Source: CAZGMN01 sp964645765 (GTDB taxonomy: Bacteria; Acidobacteriota; Aminicenantia; Aminicenantales; Aminicenantaceae). Taken from it: DNA of 64,000 nucleotides. The notes beneath the pieces were generated by a model. That model saw only the letters and a list, made by a program, of their open reading frames with translations, made no database searches and was not told the origin of the DNA. Made by a program: the position numbers and the translations under genes. The stretch lies in NCBI GenBank assembly GCA_964645765.1, contig CAZYBE010000001.1, positions 1 through 64,000 of the forward strand, given 5' to 3'. Below are positions 8,756 to 18,090 of the stretch, one piece after another; position 1 is the first letter of the stretch; each line of letters begins with the position of its first letter.

Positions 8756-10111
8756 TCAATCGACTGTTTCTGGATTGACCATGAAGTCTCTCAGGAATTC
8801 AAAATCCTGGGCCGTGATGCTTCCTCCGATGTAAGGAAATACGAGCTTATTGTGGAGTAAGGGGTCTCCATCCCGGGCTAACAGGCCTTTTCTGACAAGA
8901 CCCTGCCATTCGTCAGTGCCCGGAACAGGGGAGAAAAAAGCCAGCCTCGGCCTGGCACCCAGGCGGCGAACATGAAGGATGCTCTCTTTCGCTGCAGCAA
9001 TATCTTGACCCGGGAGTCCGACCAGGAGATAGACGCTGACCTCCTGTCGGCTGTAACCAGCCTTCTCAAGGTGATGGAGCGCTCTCTCCAAATCTCCCTC
9101 TGAAAGTTTTGGGCAAGATTTGGCCAGCAGGTCTTTATCAAAGAATTCCTGGCTGAGGAAAAGACTCTGAAAGTTTGCTTTTTTGAAAAGAGAGGCGAGC
9201 TCAAAGTCAACCTCTTTCAGATGAAGGCCGTTGGGTGTGTGAAAAACAAGCGGAAGATTTCTTCGAATGACCTCTCTCAGGATGGGAAGAAAATGATGCT
9301 CCTTGTTGATAAGAAGGGCGTCATCGTAAAAAACAAAATTTCGAGTCTTATAATTATTATAATGGCTTTCTATCTCCGAGACGACAGAAGAAGGATTCCT
9401 CTGCTCAAAATTTTGACAGAGCAGCGCAACCGCGCAGAAAGAGCAGTTGAAAGGGCAGCCTCTCGATGTCAGGACGGAAAGCGTCTCTTTATTCCTCATC
9501 AAATCAAAACAAGGCCAGGGAATCTCGTCAAGATATTCATAACGGTAATCAGGACATGAGCTATCCCCTAAGACTTGCCTGACCAGAGGAAGGAGGCCTC
9601 TCTCCGCCGGTCCCTGAAAAACAAGGTCAGCCCCGGAAAAGCGGCAGGCGTGCTTGGGCATCAAGGTGGAATACACTCCGCCCAGAACGATAGGAACCTG
9701 CCCGAATTTCCTGCGGATGAGCTCGACAACAAGCTGAACGCCTGGATACCAATAGGTCATGGTGCAGGTGACGAGAACAAGGTCAGGACAGGGAATTTTC
9801 TCAAGCTCACGGGAGAAAAGCTGGAGAGGAATTCCGTAGCGGGAGTATTTTCTGGGAATATTCTTCAGCGGAGCAGGCTTCGGAACTTCTTCCTTGGGAA
9901 AAGGGCCTCTTCCATCAGGCTTGCTTCTGTATTTTTTTTCTAAAAGAGAATGATGGCGGTCCAAGCAGTCGATAAAATGAAGCCGAAAGCTGGTGTGCTT
10001 TTTTAGAAGCGAAGCGACATAGAAAAGGCCGAGAGGCTTCAGCCAGAAATCATAAGCCGTGAAATCGTAAATCCAGGGATTAATGAGAAGGATGTTCTTT
10101 CTGGAAGGCAT
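8756..10111 (-). CDS. B12-binding domain radical SAM protein
   Basis: A 451-residue protein with an N-terminal cobalamin-binding-like Rossmann domain (about 5-180). A radical SAM domain follows, with the cluster-binding motif RGCPFNCSFC (Cys219, Cys223, Cys226). The DxHxxG cobalamin motif is not evident, so B12 binding is uncertain. The family carries out varied methylations, ring contractions and thioether chemistry; the reaction here cannot be assigned. It is convergent with the ROK gene, with 6 bases between stops, and stands alone in front of tRNA-Leu. Confidence 0.85.
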   Translation of the reverse strand: MPSRKNILLINPWIYDFTAYDFWLKPLGLFYVASLLKKHTSFRLHFIDCLDRHHSLLEKKYRSKPDGRGPFPKEEVPKPAPLKNIPRKYSRYGIPLQLFSRELEKIPCPDLVLVTCTMTYWYPGVQLVVELIRRKFGQVPIVLGGVYSTLMPKHACRFSGADLVFQGPAERGLLPLVRQVLGDSSCPDYRYEYLDEIPWPCFDLMRNKETLSVLTSRGCPFNCSFCAVALLCQNFEQRNPSSVVSEIESHYNNYKTRNFVFYDDALLINKEHHFLPILREVIRRNLPLVFHTPNGLHLKEVDFELASLFKKANFQSLFLSQEFFDKDLLAKSCPKLSEGDLERALHHLEKAGYSRQEVSVYLLVGLPGQDIAAAKESILHVRRLGARPRLAFFSPVPGTDEWQGLVRKGLLARDGDPLLHNKLVFPYIGGSITAQDFEFLRDFMVNPETVD

Positions 10112-10154
10112 CTATCTCTTTTGGTCTATCGGGCAGGGCCCCTTTTTATTGAAT

Positions 10155-10242
10155 TGGTGCGGAAGGTGGGACTCGAACCCACACGGTCTTATCGACCATA
10201 AACTCCTGAGGCTTACGCGTCTACCAATTCCGCCACTTCCGC
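10155..10242 (-). tRNA. tRNA-Leu (anticodon CAG)
   Basis: Read on the minus strand, the acceptor stem GCGGAAG pairs with CTTCCGC, followed by discriminator A and an encoded CCA (10155-10157). The anticodon stem TAAGC/GTTTA encloses the loop CTCAGGA, giving anticodon CAG, which reads CUG. A long variable arm, as in class II tRNAs, precedes the T arm with TTCGAGT. All stems close. Confidence 0.96.
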
Positions 10243-10280
10243 ACTCAGCGATAATGAACAGCTTGTTTCGATTATGGCTT

Positions 10281-10309
10281 ATTATAATTACATTCCGCCG
10301 AAGAGTAAA
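10281..10309 (-). promoter_or_regulatory. predicted promoter of tRNA-Leu
   Basis: On the minus strand, TTTACT (10304-10309), a 17-base spacer, then TATAAT (10281-10286). It lies about 40 bases upstream of the mature tRNA 5' end. Confidence 0.5.
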
Positions 10310-10334
10310 GACGGACAGCAGCGGAAAAAATTGC

Positions 10335-10363
10335 TTGACAAAAGCGAATACAATTCTTATTTT
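10335..10363 (+). promoter_or_regulatory. predicted promoter of the baeRF-like gene
   Basis: TTGACA at 10335-10340, a 17-base spacer, then TATTTT at 10358-10363. The start codon is about 75 bases further on. Confidence 0.6.
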
Positions 10364-10441
10364 TATTGTTAAGGGTTGCATGTTAGGACTGCTTCAAAGA
10401 GAAAATTATTTCATACTTTTATTTTCAAAAAAGGAGGTCTG

Positions 10442-11590
10442 ATGAAACTTTTAAGCCGCCATCAAGTGGAGAACCTCTCCAAGTTCAAGAGTGAAAAATA
10501 TTTAACAACCTCTTTTTATCTCAACACAGACAAAAGTCGGATGACAAAAAAAGAAATAGCTCTTTCTTTGAAAAATCTTCTCAGCAGCGGAAAATTGCAG
10601 GCAGAGCAGATGGAAATGAGCAGGGAGAAGAAAGAGTCGCTTTTCCAAGACCTCGATAAAATAAACCGCTTCTGTCTCGAACAGCTCGGCTCTTACAATT
10701 TCCACGGACTGGCCATATTCTCCTGCAGCGGCCAGAACTTCTGGCAACTTTTTAACCTTCCCAGCCCGCCACGGAACAGAATCATCTTCGACCAGAATTC
10801 CTATGTCCGGCCCCTTTCGGCGATACTGGACGAGCATCGCCGCATTTTTGCCCTGATTCTGCACCGGAGAGAAGCCAGATGGTACGACATTTTCATGGGG
10901 GAAATCACATCGCTCGAGAGCCTTTCGAGCGATGTCCCGAGCAAAGTCAGGGAAGGAGGCTTCGAAGGCTATGAATCGAAGAGAATCGAAAGGCACATTG
11001 CCACTCACCTCCATGACCATTTCAAGAAGGTCGCTCAAAAGACTTTCGATTTATTCAAGAAGAATCATTTTGACTGGCTCTTTCTGGGATGCAACGAGAA
11101 ATACCGGGCAGACTTCGAGCCCCTCCTCCATCCCTATCTCAAAAGCAGGCTGCGGGGCTGGCTCAAGGCCATGCCCACCGATTCTGCGGCATCCATCCTC
11201 AAAGAATCGCTGGAACTGGAGAAAAATCTAAAAAAGGAAGAAGAAGGGGAGATCGTTCAGAATTTTGTCTCGGAACTGGAGAAGGGTGGCTTGGCTGTTT
11301 CAGGATTAAAAAATACACTCTCCAGCCTTAATCGCGGGGAGACCTTGACTCTGCTCATCACCCGCAACTTCTCAGCTCCGGGAAGAATCTGTCCTCAGTG
11401 CTACTCCCTGTTTATCGAAGAGCTCCGCTGCCCGACTTGTCAGAAGAAGACTGAAAAAGTGGTGGATGTCGTTGACGAAGCCGTAGAGGCGGCCATGAAT
11501 AAACAGAGCACTGTCAAGCACATCAACCCTCCTTCAAGATTGAATAGATACGGAAAAATCGGAGCCCTGCTCAGGTACAAGACACAATAA
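10442..11590 (+). CDS. baeRF-like protein (bacterial relative of archaeo-eukaryotic release factor eRF1) with C-terminal zinc ribbon
   Basis: The start at ATG 10442 has a strong AGGAGGT just upstream; an upstream in-frame extension lacks one. The 382-residue protein opens with a pattern like SFYLNTD, typical of the N-terminal domain of bacterial eRF1 homologues. A zinc ribbon follows near residues 314-333 (CPQC...CPTC). The C-terminus is basic and rich in Arg, Lys and Tyr. These proteins are proposed to act at the ribosome, possibly in rescue, but the role is not established here. It has its own promoter and no operon partner. The family call comes from recognising sequence style only. Confidence 0.6.
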   Translation: MKLLSRHQVENLSKFKSEKYLTTSFYLNTDKSRMTKKEIALSLKNLLSSGKLQAEQMEMSREKKESLFQDLDKINRFCLEQLGSYNFHGLAIFSCSGQNFWQLFNLPSPPRNRIIFDQNSYVRPLSAILDEHRRIFALILHRREARWYDIFMGEITSLESLSSDVPSKVREGGFEGYESKRIERHIATHLHDHFKKVAQKTFDLFKKNHFDWLFLGCNEKYRADFEPLLHPYLKSRLRGWLKAMPTDSAASILKESLELEKNLKKEEEGEIVQNFVSELEKGGLAVSGLKNTLSSLNRGETLTLLITRNFSAPGRICPQCYSLFIEELRCPTCQKKTEKVVDVVDEAVEAAMNKQSTVKHINPPSRLNRYGKIGALLRYKTQ

Positions 11591-11597
11591 AAAATTA

Positions 11598-11630
11598 ATG
11601 CGTGTTTTTTCACCACCCAGCCTGAGCTAT
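11598..11630. repeat. partial copy of the dispersed structured repeat (fragment B, right end)
   Basis: The string atgcgtgttttttcaccac, followed by ccagcctgagc, matches the right end of the full element at 26067-26300 (tgcgtgttttcaaaccacccagcctgatcc). It lies between the convergent baeRF and RND genes. Only the right arm is present. Confidence 0.55.
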
Positions 11631-11639
11631 ATCTTTATA

Positions 11640-14600
11640 TTATTTAGCCCTTGAAAACTTGACCTTGTCAAACAAGCTGTAGATGATGGGGATGACAAAC
11701 AGAGTCAGAAAAGTCGTGGCTGTCAACCCTCCGAGAACCGTAATCGCCATCGGAGCCCGCATCTCCGACCCCTCTGAGGTGCTAATAGCCATGGGCAGCA
11801 TTCCGACGATTGTCGTCAGAGCCGTGACGAGAACAGGCCGGAGTCGAGTTACGCAGCCCTGAAGAATGGCTTCTTTCTTCTCCACCCCTCTCCTCTTCAA
11901 TTGGTTGATGTAGTCAATCATGACGATGGCGTTGTTGACAGCAATTCCTGCAAGGAGGATGACGCCAATCAGGGCCGCGAGGCTGATGGGCTGGCCCGAG
12001 ACAAGCAAAGCCAGGATAACTCCAATTATAGCCAGGGGAATGGTGAACATGATAATGAAAGGATGGAGGAAGGACTCGAACTGGGAAGCCATGATCATAT
12101 AAACCAGGAGCGTTGCCAGGGCAAAGGCACCAGCCATGATTTTAAAGGCGTCTGTCATCTGTTCGTACTGGCCGCCGATTTCAACAAAGTAACCTGAAGG
12201 CAATCCCTTTTCAATTTCAGCTGTTCTCGTTTTAATGTCTCTGACAACGCTGCCCAAATCCCTGCCAGCGATATTGGCGCTCACGGTAACGACCCGGGCC
12301 TGGTTCTCCCTCGTTATTTTGATAGGGCCTTCACCTCTTGATATCGAAGCGACCTGGTCTAAACGGGCCATGGTCTTTAAAGGAGTCATGATGGGAATGT
12401 TTCTTATATCATCCACGGTATCCCTGAACTTTTCATCAAAACGAATACGAATATCGATTTCTTCATCCCCTTCCCTGTATCTAGTGGCCACCTTTCCCAA
12501 GGCTGCTGTCTGGACAGCATCAGCCACCTGGCTAACCATCAAACCCATCCGCGATGCCTGCTCCCTGTTTACGGAGATGTGATATTCGGGTTTTCCTTTG
12601 GCAAGAGAATGGGTGACATCCCTCAATCCCTCCACATTGTTGATTCTGTTGACCATGTTGTCGGCTATCTCTTTAAGTACAGGCAGCTCTTTGCCAAAGA
12701 TTTTTATCTCTACAGCTGACCCGGCTCCTCCCATCATCATCTGGCTCATATCCAGGGCCTCAAACTTAACATCTTTTAATTTAGGGAGCTTCCCTCGAAT
12801 CCTTTCTAAGATTTGAGCATCGGTAAGCTTTCTTTTATTCCTGTCAACCAGTCCTACCCAGAGAAGCCCATGATGAGTCCCCTCGATGCCGAAGCCTCCG
12901 GCTGCATCAGCAGGGTTATCCTCTGCTTGAGAGCCGACTTGAGCCGTTATGACTTTTATCAACGGCTCCTGAGCCATCAGGTTTTCCACTATCTGGACAA
13001 CTCTGTCTGTCTCTTCAATTGACGTTCCTACAGGCATTTTGACAGAAAGGATGAACATGCTCCGGTCCATGGAAGGCATAAATTCTGTCCCGAGGAAAGG
13101 AATGATGGCCAAGGAGAGCAAGAACAAGCCTAATGTTCCTCCGAGAACCCGCCACCTGCGCTCCAGCGACCACTTCAATAATTTCCTGTAAAAATTCCTG
13201 GCTTTGTCGAACCGGCCGGCAAGCCTGGTTACTCCCTCTTTATTCTGTCTGGCGCTGACCTTGAAGAGTAAAGATGCAACAAGAGGAACAATTGTCAAAG
13301 CAACAAAGAGCGAGGCGATCAGAGAGAAAGCTATGGCCAGAGCCAGCCCGCGCGTCAACTTACCCGTGATTCCCCGGGCAAAGACCATGGGGAAGAATAC
13401 AGCAATGGTGGTTAATGTTGAAGCGGTGATGGCCATTCCCACTTCAGAGGCGCCGATCTTTGCCGCCTCATTCCTCGGCTTCCCTTCTTCGATGTGACGA
13501 AAGGTGTTCTCGATGACAACGATGGCATTATCGACTAGCATCCCAACACCCAAGGCCAAGCCGCCAAGAGTCAATAAGTTGAGGGTATAGCCGGCGAGGT
13601 AAAAGGCGATGAAGGTGGTGATGATCGAAAGAGGGATGGCCAGGGCGATGGTGATCGTCGGACGCCAGTTTTGAACAAAGATAAGAATAAAAAGAATGGC
13701 CAGGAAGCCGCCAACCACAGCGTTATTCACTGTCCTGTCAACAGCTTGCTGGATCATGTCTGATTGGTCAAAAACAGAGTAAAATTTGATATCAGGAGGA
13801 AGGATTTGACTTATCTTCGCCAGCTCTTTTTTAACGTCTTTGGCGGTGATAACAGTATTAGCCCCGGAGCGCTTGTTGATGATCAAATAAACTGCCTTCT
13901 GGCCCTGGATTCTTGCCAGATAACGGGCCTCTTTCATTGTATCTTTAACATCTGCCACATCCCGAAGGTAAATAGGCTGACCGACTTGAGTCGAGCCAAC
14001 CACAGTGTTGCGAATATCGTTTGTAGATTTGAATTCGCCGAGACTCCTCACTAAAAATTCATAATGCCTCTCCACAATCCGTCCTCCAGGAAGGTTCAGG
14101 TTTTCCATCCTGAGAGCAAGAAGAATCTGGTCGAGCGAAAGGCCAAGGGATTCAAGAGCTGCTTTGTTGATGTCAACCAGAATCTCTCTGATATCTGTGG
14201 AGAAAACCTGGGCTGAGGCCACTCCTTCAATTCTATCCAGCCGGGAGGAGACTTCATCCTTGATCAATTGCTGGAGCTCATAAGTCGGCATCCTTCCCGA
14301 GGTTATGCCATAAAAAATAACTGGGATCTGGGAAAGGCTGAATTTCACCACCAAAGGATTTGAGGCATCCTCAGGGAGGTAGCTCCGGTAAAGACCAATC
14401 TGGTCCCTGACATCCTGGGCGGCGAAATCGAGGTTTGTCCCCCACTCGAATTCGACCAAAACCAAGGAAACCCCTTCTGAGGTTATCGAGTTGACTTTTT
14501 TTACACCACCGACAGAGTTTATGACTTGCTCCAAAGGCTTGGTGATTGTATTCTCGATATCCTCTGGAGAAGCGCCGCGATAGGTGGTGATCACAGAGAC

Positions 14601-14732
14601 TGTCGGAAATTCAATATCAGGGAAAAAATCCAGGCCGAGCTTGGTCAAAGCGATAAACCCTAAAACGACCAAAATCATGGCCAGCATGGCTGTTGTGACT
14701 TTGCGGTTGACAGAAAAATCTGGAAGTTTCAT
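11640..14732 (-). CDS. RND efflux transporter, AcrB/MdtBC-like inner-membrane pump (HAE1 family)
   Basis: Proton-driven drug or metabolite exporter of 1030 residues, the normal length. There is one N-terminal membrane helix, a large periplasmic loop, six helices, a second periplasmic loop and a final helix block. In the helix that normally carries the paired Asp of the proton relay (VDDAIVV in AcrB), this protein reads VDNAIVV, so the second Asp is Asn. Its start overlaps the stop of the adaptor gene by 4 bases (ATGA), which suggests translational coupling. It is the last gene of tetR-tolC-mfp-rnd. Confidence 0.95.
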   Translation of the reverse strand: MKLPDFSVNRKVTTAMLAMILVVLGFIALTKLGLDFFPDIEFPTVSVITTYRGASPEDIENTITKPLEQVINSVGGVKKVNSITSEGVSLVLVEFEWGTNLDFAAQDVRDQIGLYRSYLPEDASNPLVVKFSLSQIPVIFYGITSGRMPTYELQQLIKDEVSSRLDRIEGVASAQVFSTDIREILVDINKAALESLGLSLDQILLALRMENLNLPGGRIVERHYEFLVRSLGEFKSTNDIRNTVVGSTQVGQPIYLRDVADVKDTMKEARYLARIQGQKAVYLIINKRSGANTVITAKDVKKELAKISQILPPDIKFYSVFDQSDMIQQAVDRTVNNAVVGGFLAILFILIFVQNWRPTITIALAIPLSIITTFIAFYLAGYTLNLLTLGGLALGVGMLVDNAIVVIENTFRHIEEGKPRNEAAKIGASEVGMAITASTLTTIAVFFPMVFARGITGKLTRGLALAIAFSLIASLFVALTIVPLVASLLFKVSARQNKEGVTRLAGRFDKARNFYRKLLKWSLERRWRVLGGTLGLFLLSLAIIPFLGTEFMPSMDRSMFILSVKMPVGTSIEETDRVVQIVENLMAQEPLIKVITAQVGSQAEDNPADAAGGFGIEGTHHGLLWVGLVDRNKRKLTDAQILERIRGKLPKLKDVKFEALDMSQMMMGGAGSAVEIKIFGKELPVLKEIADNMVNRINNVEGLRDVTHSLAKGKPEYHISVNREQASRMGLMVSQVADAVQTAALGKVATRYREGDEEIDIRIRFDEKFRDTVDDIRNIPIMTPLKTMARLDQVASISRGEGPIKITRENQARVVTVSANIAGRDLGSVVRDIKTRTAEIEKGLPSGYFVEIGGQYEQMTDAFKIMAGAFALATLLVYMIMASQFESFLHPFIIMFTIPLAIIGVILALLVSGQPISLAALIGVILLAGIAVNNAIVMIDYINQLKRRGVEKKEAILQGCVTRLRPVLVTALTTIVGMLPMAISTSEGSEMRAPMAITVLGGLTATTFLTLFVIPIIYSLFDKVKFSRAK

Positions 14733-15838
14733 TCTATGACCTCTTCAATTTTTATTTTTGCCCCGTCCTCAAGGCCGTAGTTCCCCTCGATGACAACCAG
14801 GTCTCCTTCCTTGAGCCCTCCGGTAACTTCTATAAGCTCTGAATTCTGAAGGCCCAGAAAGACTTCTCTTCTCTGAGCCACATCTCCCTGGGCAAGGAAG
14901 ACATATTTATTCTCGAGCACAGCCTTCTGAGGAATGACCAAAGCGTTTTCATGGGTGCTGACTTCGAGTGTTATCTCGCCAAAAGTGTTAGGCCTTAGGA
15001 CCAAATCAGGGTTTTCAACCATGATTTCAACCTTGAATTTCTTGGTCAGCGGGTCGGCCGTCATATTGACAAGAGAAACGTGGCCCTCAAAAACTCTATC
15101 CGGGATGGCCATAACTCTGAGATGGGCGATCTGGCCTTTTTTGATGCGGACAAAATCCTGCTGAGAAACATCGGATGCTATTTTTATTCGAGAGAAATCC
15201 ATGAGCGTTAGAACACCGCTCGTCGGAGAAAAGCCGCCCATCATCGGGTTGATGACATCTCCGACTTCAGCGTTTCTTGATGCAACGATCCCGCTGAAGG
15301 GAGCCTTCATCAAAGAAACACCAAGGCTGTGCTGTGCCAAATTCAATGCCGCTCGAGCCTGTTGAAGCTGGGCTTCAGCCGCTTCATAAGCGAGCTTAAC
15401 TTTCTCATACTGCTGGTCTGAAACTGCTTTTTCCTGTTTCAAGCGCTCCATCCTCTCCATGTTTTTCTGAGCATCATTATAATTCGCCTCAGCAACGGCC
15501 AAACCCGCTTTGGCCGCTTCGAGCTGAAGGCGGATGGCCCTTGTGTCCAGCTCGGCTAGAAGCTGTCCTTCCTCGACTCTGTCTCCCTCCTGGACATAGA
15601 TCTTGGCGATTTTTCCTCCAACATCAGGTGTTATGTTGATTTTCTTCCAAGCTTCAATCACTCCTGTATAAAATAGTTTCTCGGAAATTTTCTGCTTCTT
15701 GACTTTGAAGACCTTGACTGAAGTGGCAATAAAAGTTTCTTCCTTTACAGTTTCTTTCTTGCTCTGCGAGCAGCGGATGGAAAAGGAAAGAAAAAGGAGA
15801 AGAAGAGCAAGAACTTTTGCGACTTTTGCTTTTTTCAT
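14729..15838 (-). CDS. RND efflux periplasmic adaptor (membrane fusion protein)
   Basis: Links the inner-membrane pump to the TolC-like channel. The start chosen is ATG 15838, preceded by GGAGGAG and followed at once by a signal sequence with a Cys near residue 23 (possible lipoprotein). An in-frame ATG at 15871 overlaps the tolC stop (ATGA) and would add 11 residues; translational coupling there is possible. The order is lipoyl-like half-motif, alpha-helical hairpin (about 90-170, rich in Ala, Glu and Gln), second lipoyl half, beta-barrel and membrane-proximal domain. This matches HlyD/AcrA-type adaptors of about 370 residues. Confidence 0.93.
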   Translation of the reverse strand: MKKAKVAKVLALLLLFLSFSIRCSQSKKETVKEETFIATSVKVFKVKKQKISEKLFYTGVIEAWKKINITPDVGGKIAKIYVQEGDRVEEGQLLAELDTRAIRLQLEAAKAGLAVAEANYNDAQKNMERMERLKQEKAVSDQQYEKVKLAYEAAEAQLQQARAALNLAQHSLGVSLMKAPFSGIVASRNAEVGDVINPMMGGFSPTSGVLTLMDFSRIKIASDVSQQDFVRIKKGQIAHLRVMAIPDRVFEGHVSLVNMTADPLTKKFKVEIMVENPDLVLRPNTFGEITLEVSTHENALVIPQKAVLENKYVFLAQGDVAQRREVFLGLQNSELIEVTGGLKEGDLVVIEGNYGLEDGAKIKIEEVIE

Positions 15839-15867
15839 TTGACTCCTCCATGCATCTTTCAAGATTC

Positions 15868-17223
15868 TCATTCTTTTTTCACTTTTGCGTTCATCCCTTC
15901 CAGGTCAACTCCCATCGCTTTCTCGAGCTGTGCTCGAGAGATAACATAATCGTATAAGGCCTGGGAATAATTTGTCTTAGCCTGGCTAAGGGCGGCTTGA
16001 GCAGAGCTGACATCGAGAGTTGTCGCCATCCCCTCAGAAAAATTCAGCTCGGCTATTCTCAAACTCTCCTGTGCCTGTTCAACGTTTTTTTCTTGAGAAA
16101 GGAGGGATTCATGGGCCTCCTTCAGCTTCAGGATGGCCTGTCTGACTTCGAATTTTATCATCTCCTGAAGCCCTTTATCGGCAAGCTCTATCTCTTTAAT
16201 CATGGCCTTGGACTGAGCCACCCTGGCGGAAGCGGCAAAACCATTAAAGATTGGAATGGAGAAGGCAAGATTTACTGTATAATAGCTTTGCCAATTGTCT
16301 TTTCCGAAATTGAGGTTATCAGCCCAGAAGTTGTAATTCCCGGATAAAGCGACGGTCGGCAGACTGGAGGCCCGAGCCATCTTCAGCATCTCTCCTGCCA
16401 TCTCTTTCTGATACCTGACCTGGCTGACTTCAGGTCTGTTGAAAAGCGCCTTGGCAATCGACTCTTCCAAATCAGGCTCGAAAGGCTCAAAAGCCAGCTC
16501 TCCTTTAATTTCAACTTCCTGGGAAAGGTCGAGCCCGAGCAGAGTTTTTAAAGCAAGTTCTGCAATCTTCAAGCTGTTGCGGGTCCTGATCAATTGAGGC
16601 TTCAGGTTGGCGACCTGAACTTCAGACCTCAAAAGGTCAAACCTGGAGGCCATGCCGACTTCATAGAGACTCTTGACATTCTTATAATGTTTCTCCACAA
16701 CTTCTACAGCTTCCTCGGCCACATTGACGAAATTCTTGGCGAGAAGACAACTGTAAAAAGCCAGCTTGGTGTTGAAAACAGTCGTCTGCTTGGACTGCCT
16801 CACTCCTTCTTCAGTGGAAAGAAGATTGTAGTTGGCTTGCTTGAACCCAGAGGTCAAACGGCCGCTGGTAAAGATGGGGAGGGTCAGGGATAAGGAGAAT
16901 TGATAATCCTTGGTAAAGTCGATAGACATTCTCTGCGGAGGTTGACCTGGAACAAAGGAAGGGAATTCCAGGACGAAAAGCTTTTCATCAAGGGTTTGGA
17001 GCCCCTGGGCATTCAGCGAGGGGAAAAAGCTCGCTGCAGCTTCCCTGACCTGAGCTCTGGCCGTTTCCACTTTCTCTTCAGCAACCAGATAATTTGGGTT
17101 CTGAGCTAAAGCCAGGCGGAGGCTCTCCTCAAGGGTCAGAGTCAGTGTTCCCTGAGGAAAGGAAAATTTAATTGAAGAAAAGACCAACAGGGCAACCCAT
17201 AACAGTCTTCTTACTTTCTTCAT
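15868..17223 (-). CDS. TolC-family outer-membrane efflux channel
   Basis: A 451-residue protein with a signal peptide (about 1-24). Two repeated outer-membrane-efflux domains follow, with long Ala/Gln/Glu-rich helices and a family-typical NPxY start (LAQNPNYLVAEEKVETARAQV). It forms the trimeric exit duct for the RND pump encoded downstream. It begins 19 bases after the tetR stop and runs into the adaptor gene. Confidence 0.93.
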   Translation of the reverse strand: MKKVRRLLWVALLVFSSIKFSFPQGTLTLTLEESLRLALAQNPNYLVAEEKVETARAQVREAAASFFPSLNAQGLQTLDEKLFVLEFPSFVPGQPPQRMSIDFTKDYQFSLSLTLPIFTSGRLTSGFKQANYNLLSTEEGVRQSKQTTVFNTKLAFYSCLLAKNFVNVAEEAVEVVEKHYKNVKSLYEVGMASRFDLLRSEVQVANLKPQLIRTRNSLKIAELALKTLLGLDLSQEVEIKGELAFEPFEPDLEESIAKALFNRPEVSQVRYQKEMAGEMLKMARASSLPTVALSGNYNFWADNLNFGKDNWQSYYTVNLAFSIPIFNGFAASARVAQSKAMIKEIELADKGLQEMIKFEVRQAILKLKEAHESLLSQEKNVEQAQESLRIAELNFSEGMATTLDVSSAQAALSQAKTNYSQALYDYVISRAQLEKAMGVDLEGMNAKVKKE

Positions 17224-17242
17224 TTTGATACTCCTTTTAACC

Positions 17243-17911
17243 TTATCTGTCCTTTTTTATCCCGGAGAGGAAAAAAGTATGGAGCAAATCAGTGCTTTCG
17301 TTTATGCTATATTCTCTTTCACGCATAGGGCCTCTGATATAAAATCCCCGGACCATGGCTCCAAAGACAAAAGCAGCATCCTTAACGTCCATTTTTCTAA
17401 ATTCACCGGATTCGGTTCCCTCCTTGATAATATCACAGATAACATTAAAGATTTTTTCCATCTTCATCTTTAACTTATGCGGAATTTTTGGATGGGCGAT
17501 GGATATCCAATTTCCTTTTCTGGAACGAAGGTTCATAATCCTTTTCATTGCCTCTCTTTCCATAAAGAGAATCCGAGCTATGTTTTTCTTCTTCTGGCTG
17601 TAGGAAGAGATGAAATAAATCACTTCCTTCAATTTCTTTTCAGCACTCACCTTCTCCTTCTGAATTTTCATCAATCTTTTCTCGGATTCCTCAAAAGCGT
17701 TGCTAATAATCTCCATAAATATCTCTTTTTTGCTTGCAAAATACTTGTAGAGAGTTGCCTTGGAAAATTGAACTTCTCCGGCGATGTCGTCCACTCTTGT
17801 CGAGCTATAGCCTTTCCGGCCAAAAACTCTTTCAGCGGCTTCTAAGATGAATTTCTTGTTCTGCTTCTTTCTGAGATTATCCCTTTTAATCCTTAAGTTA
17901 CTTTTCATCAT
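17243..17911 (-). CDS. TetR/AcrR-family regulator of the efflux operon
   Basis: A 222-residue regulator with an N-terminal helix-turn-helix at about 22-66 (ILEAAERVFGRKGYSSTRVDDIA...FSKATLYKYF) and a variable ligand-binding half. It is first in the efflux operon, so autoregulation and ligand-dependent control of the pump are likely by analogy with AcrR. The N-terminus is unusually basic. No clear operator palindrome could be assigned. Confidence 0.92.
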   Translation of the reverse strand: MMKSNLRIKRDNLRKKQNKKFILEAAERVFGRKGYSSTRVDDIAGEVQFSKATLYKYFASKKEIFMEIISNAFEESEKRLMKIQKEKVSAEKKLKEVIYFISSYSQKKKNIARILFMEREAMKRIMNLRSRKGNWISIAHPKIPHKLKMKMEKIFNVICDIIKEGTESGEFRKMDVKDAAFVFGAMVRGFYIRGPMREREYSINESTDLLHTFFLSGIKKDR

Positions 17912-17966
17912 TTTTTATACCAATCAGTTTTCTTAATGAACTAAGCAGTTTAATTTTTAAATCTCT

Positions 17967-17995
17967 AAAATAGCAGGTTCCCTCCCCCAAGTCAA
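17967..17995 (-). promoter_or_regulatory. predicted promoter of the tetR-tolC-mfp-rnd operon
   Basis: On the minus strand, TTGACT (17990-17995), a 17-base spacer, then TATTTT (17967-17972). The predicted start is about 50 bases upstream of the tetR start codon. Confidence 0.55.
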
Positions 17996-18090
17996 GAGTT
18001 TACATTTTAAGATTTTATAACAATCTTTTCAAGTCCAATTTTTCCATCTGGAATTGTTTATCATTTTATTTTATATTTAATATTGAGCTC

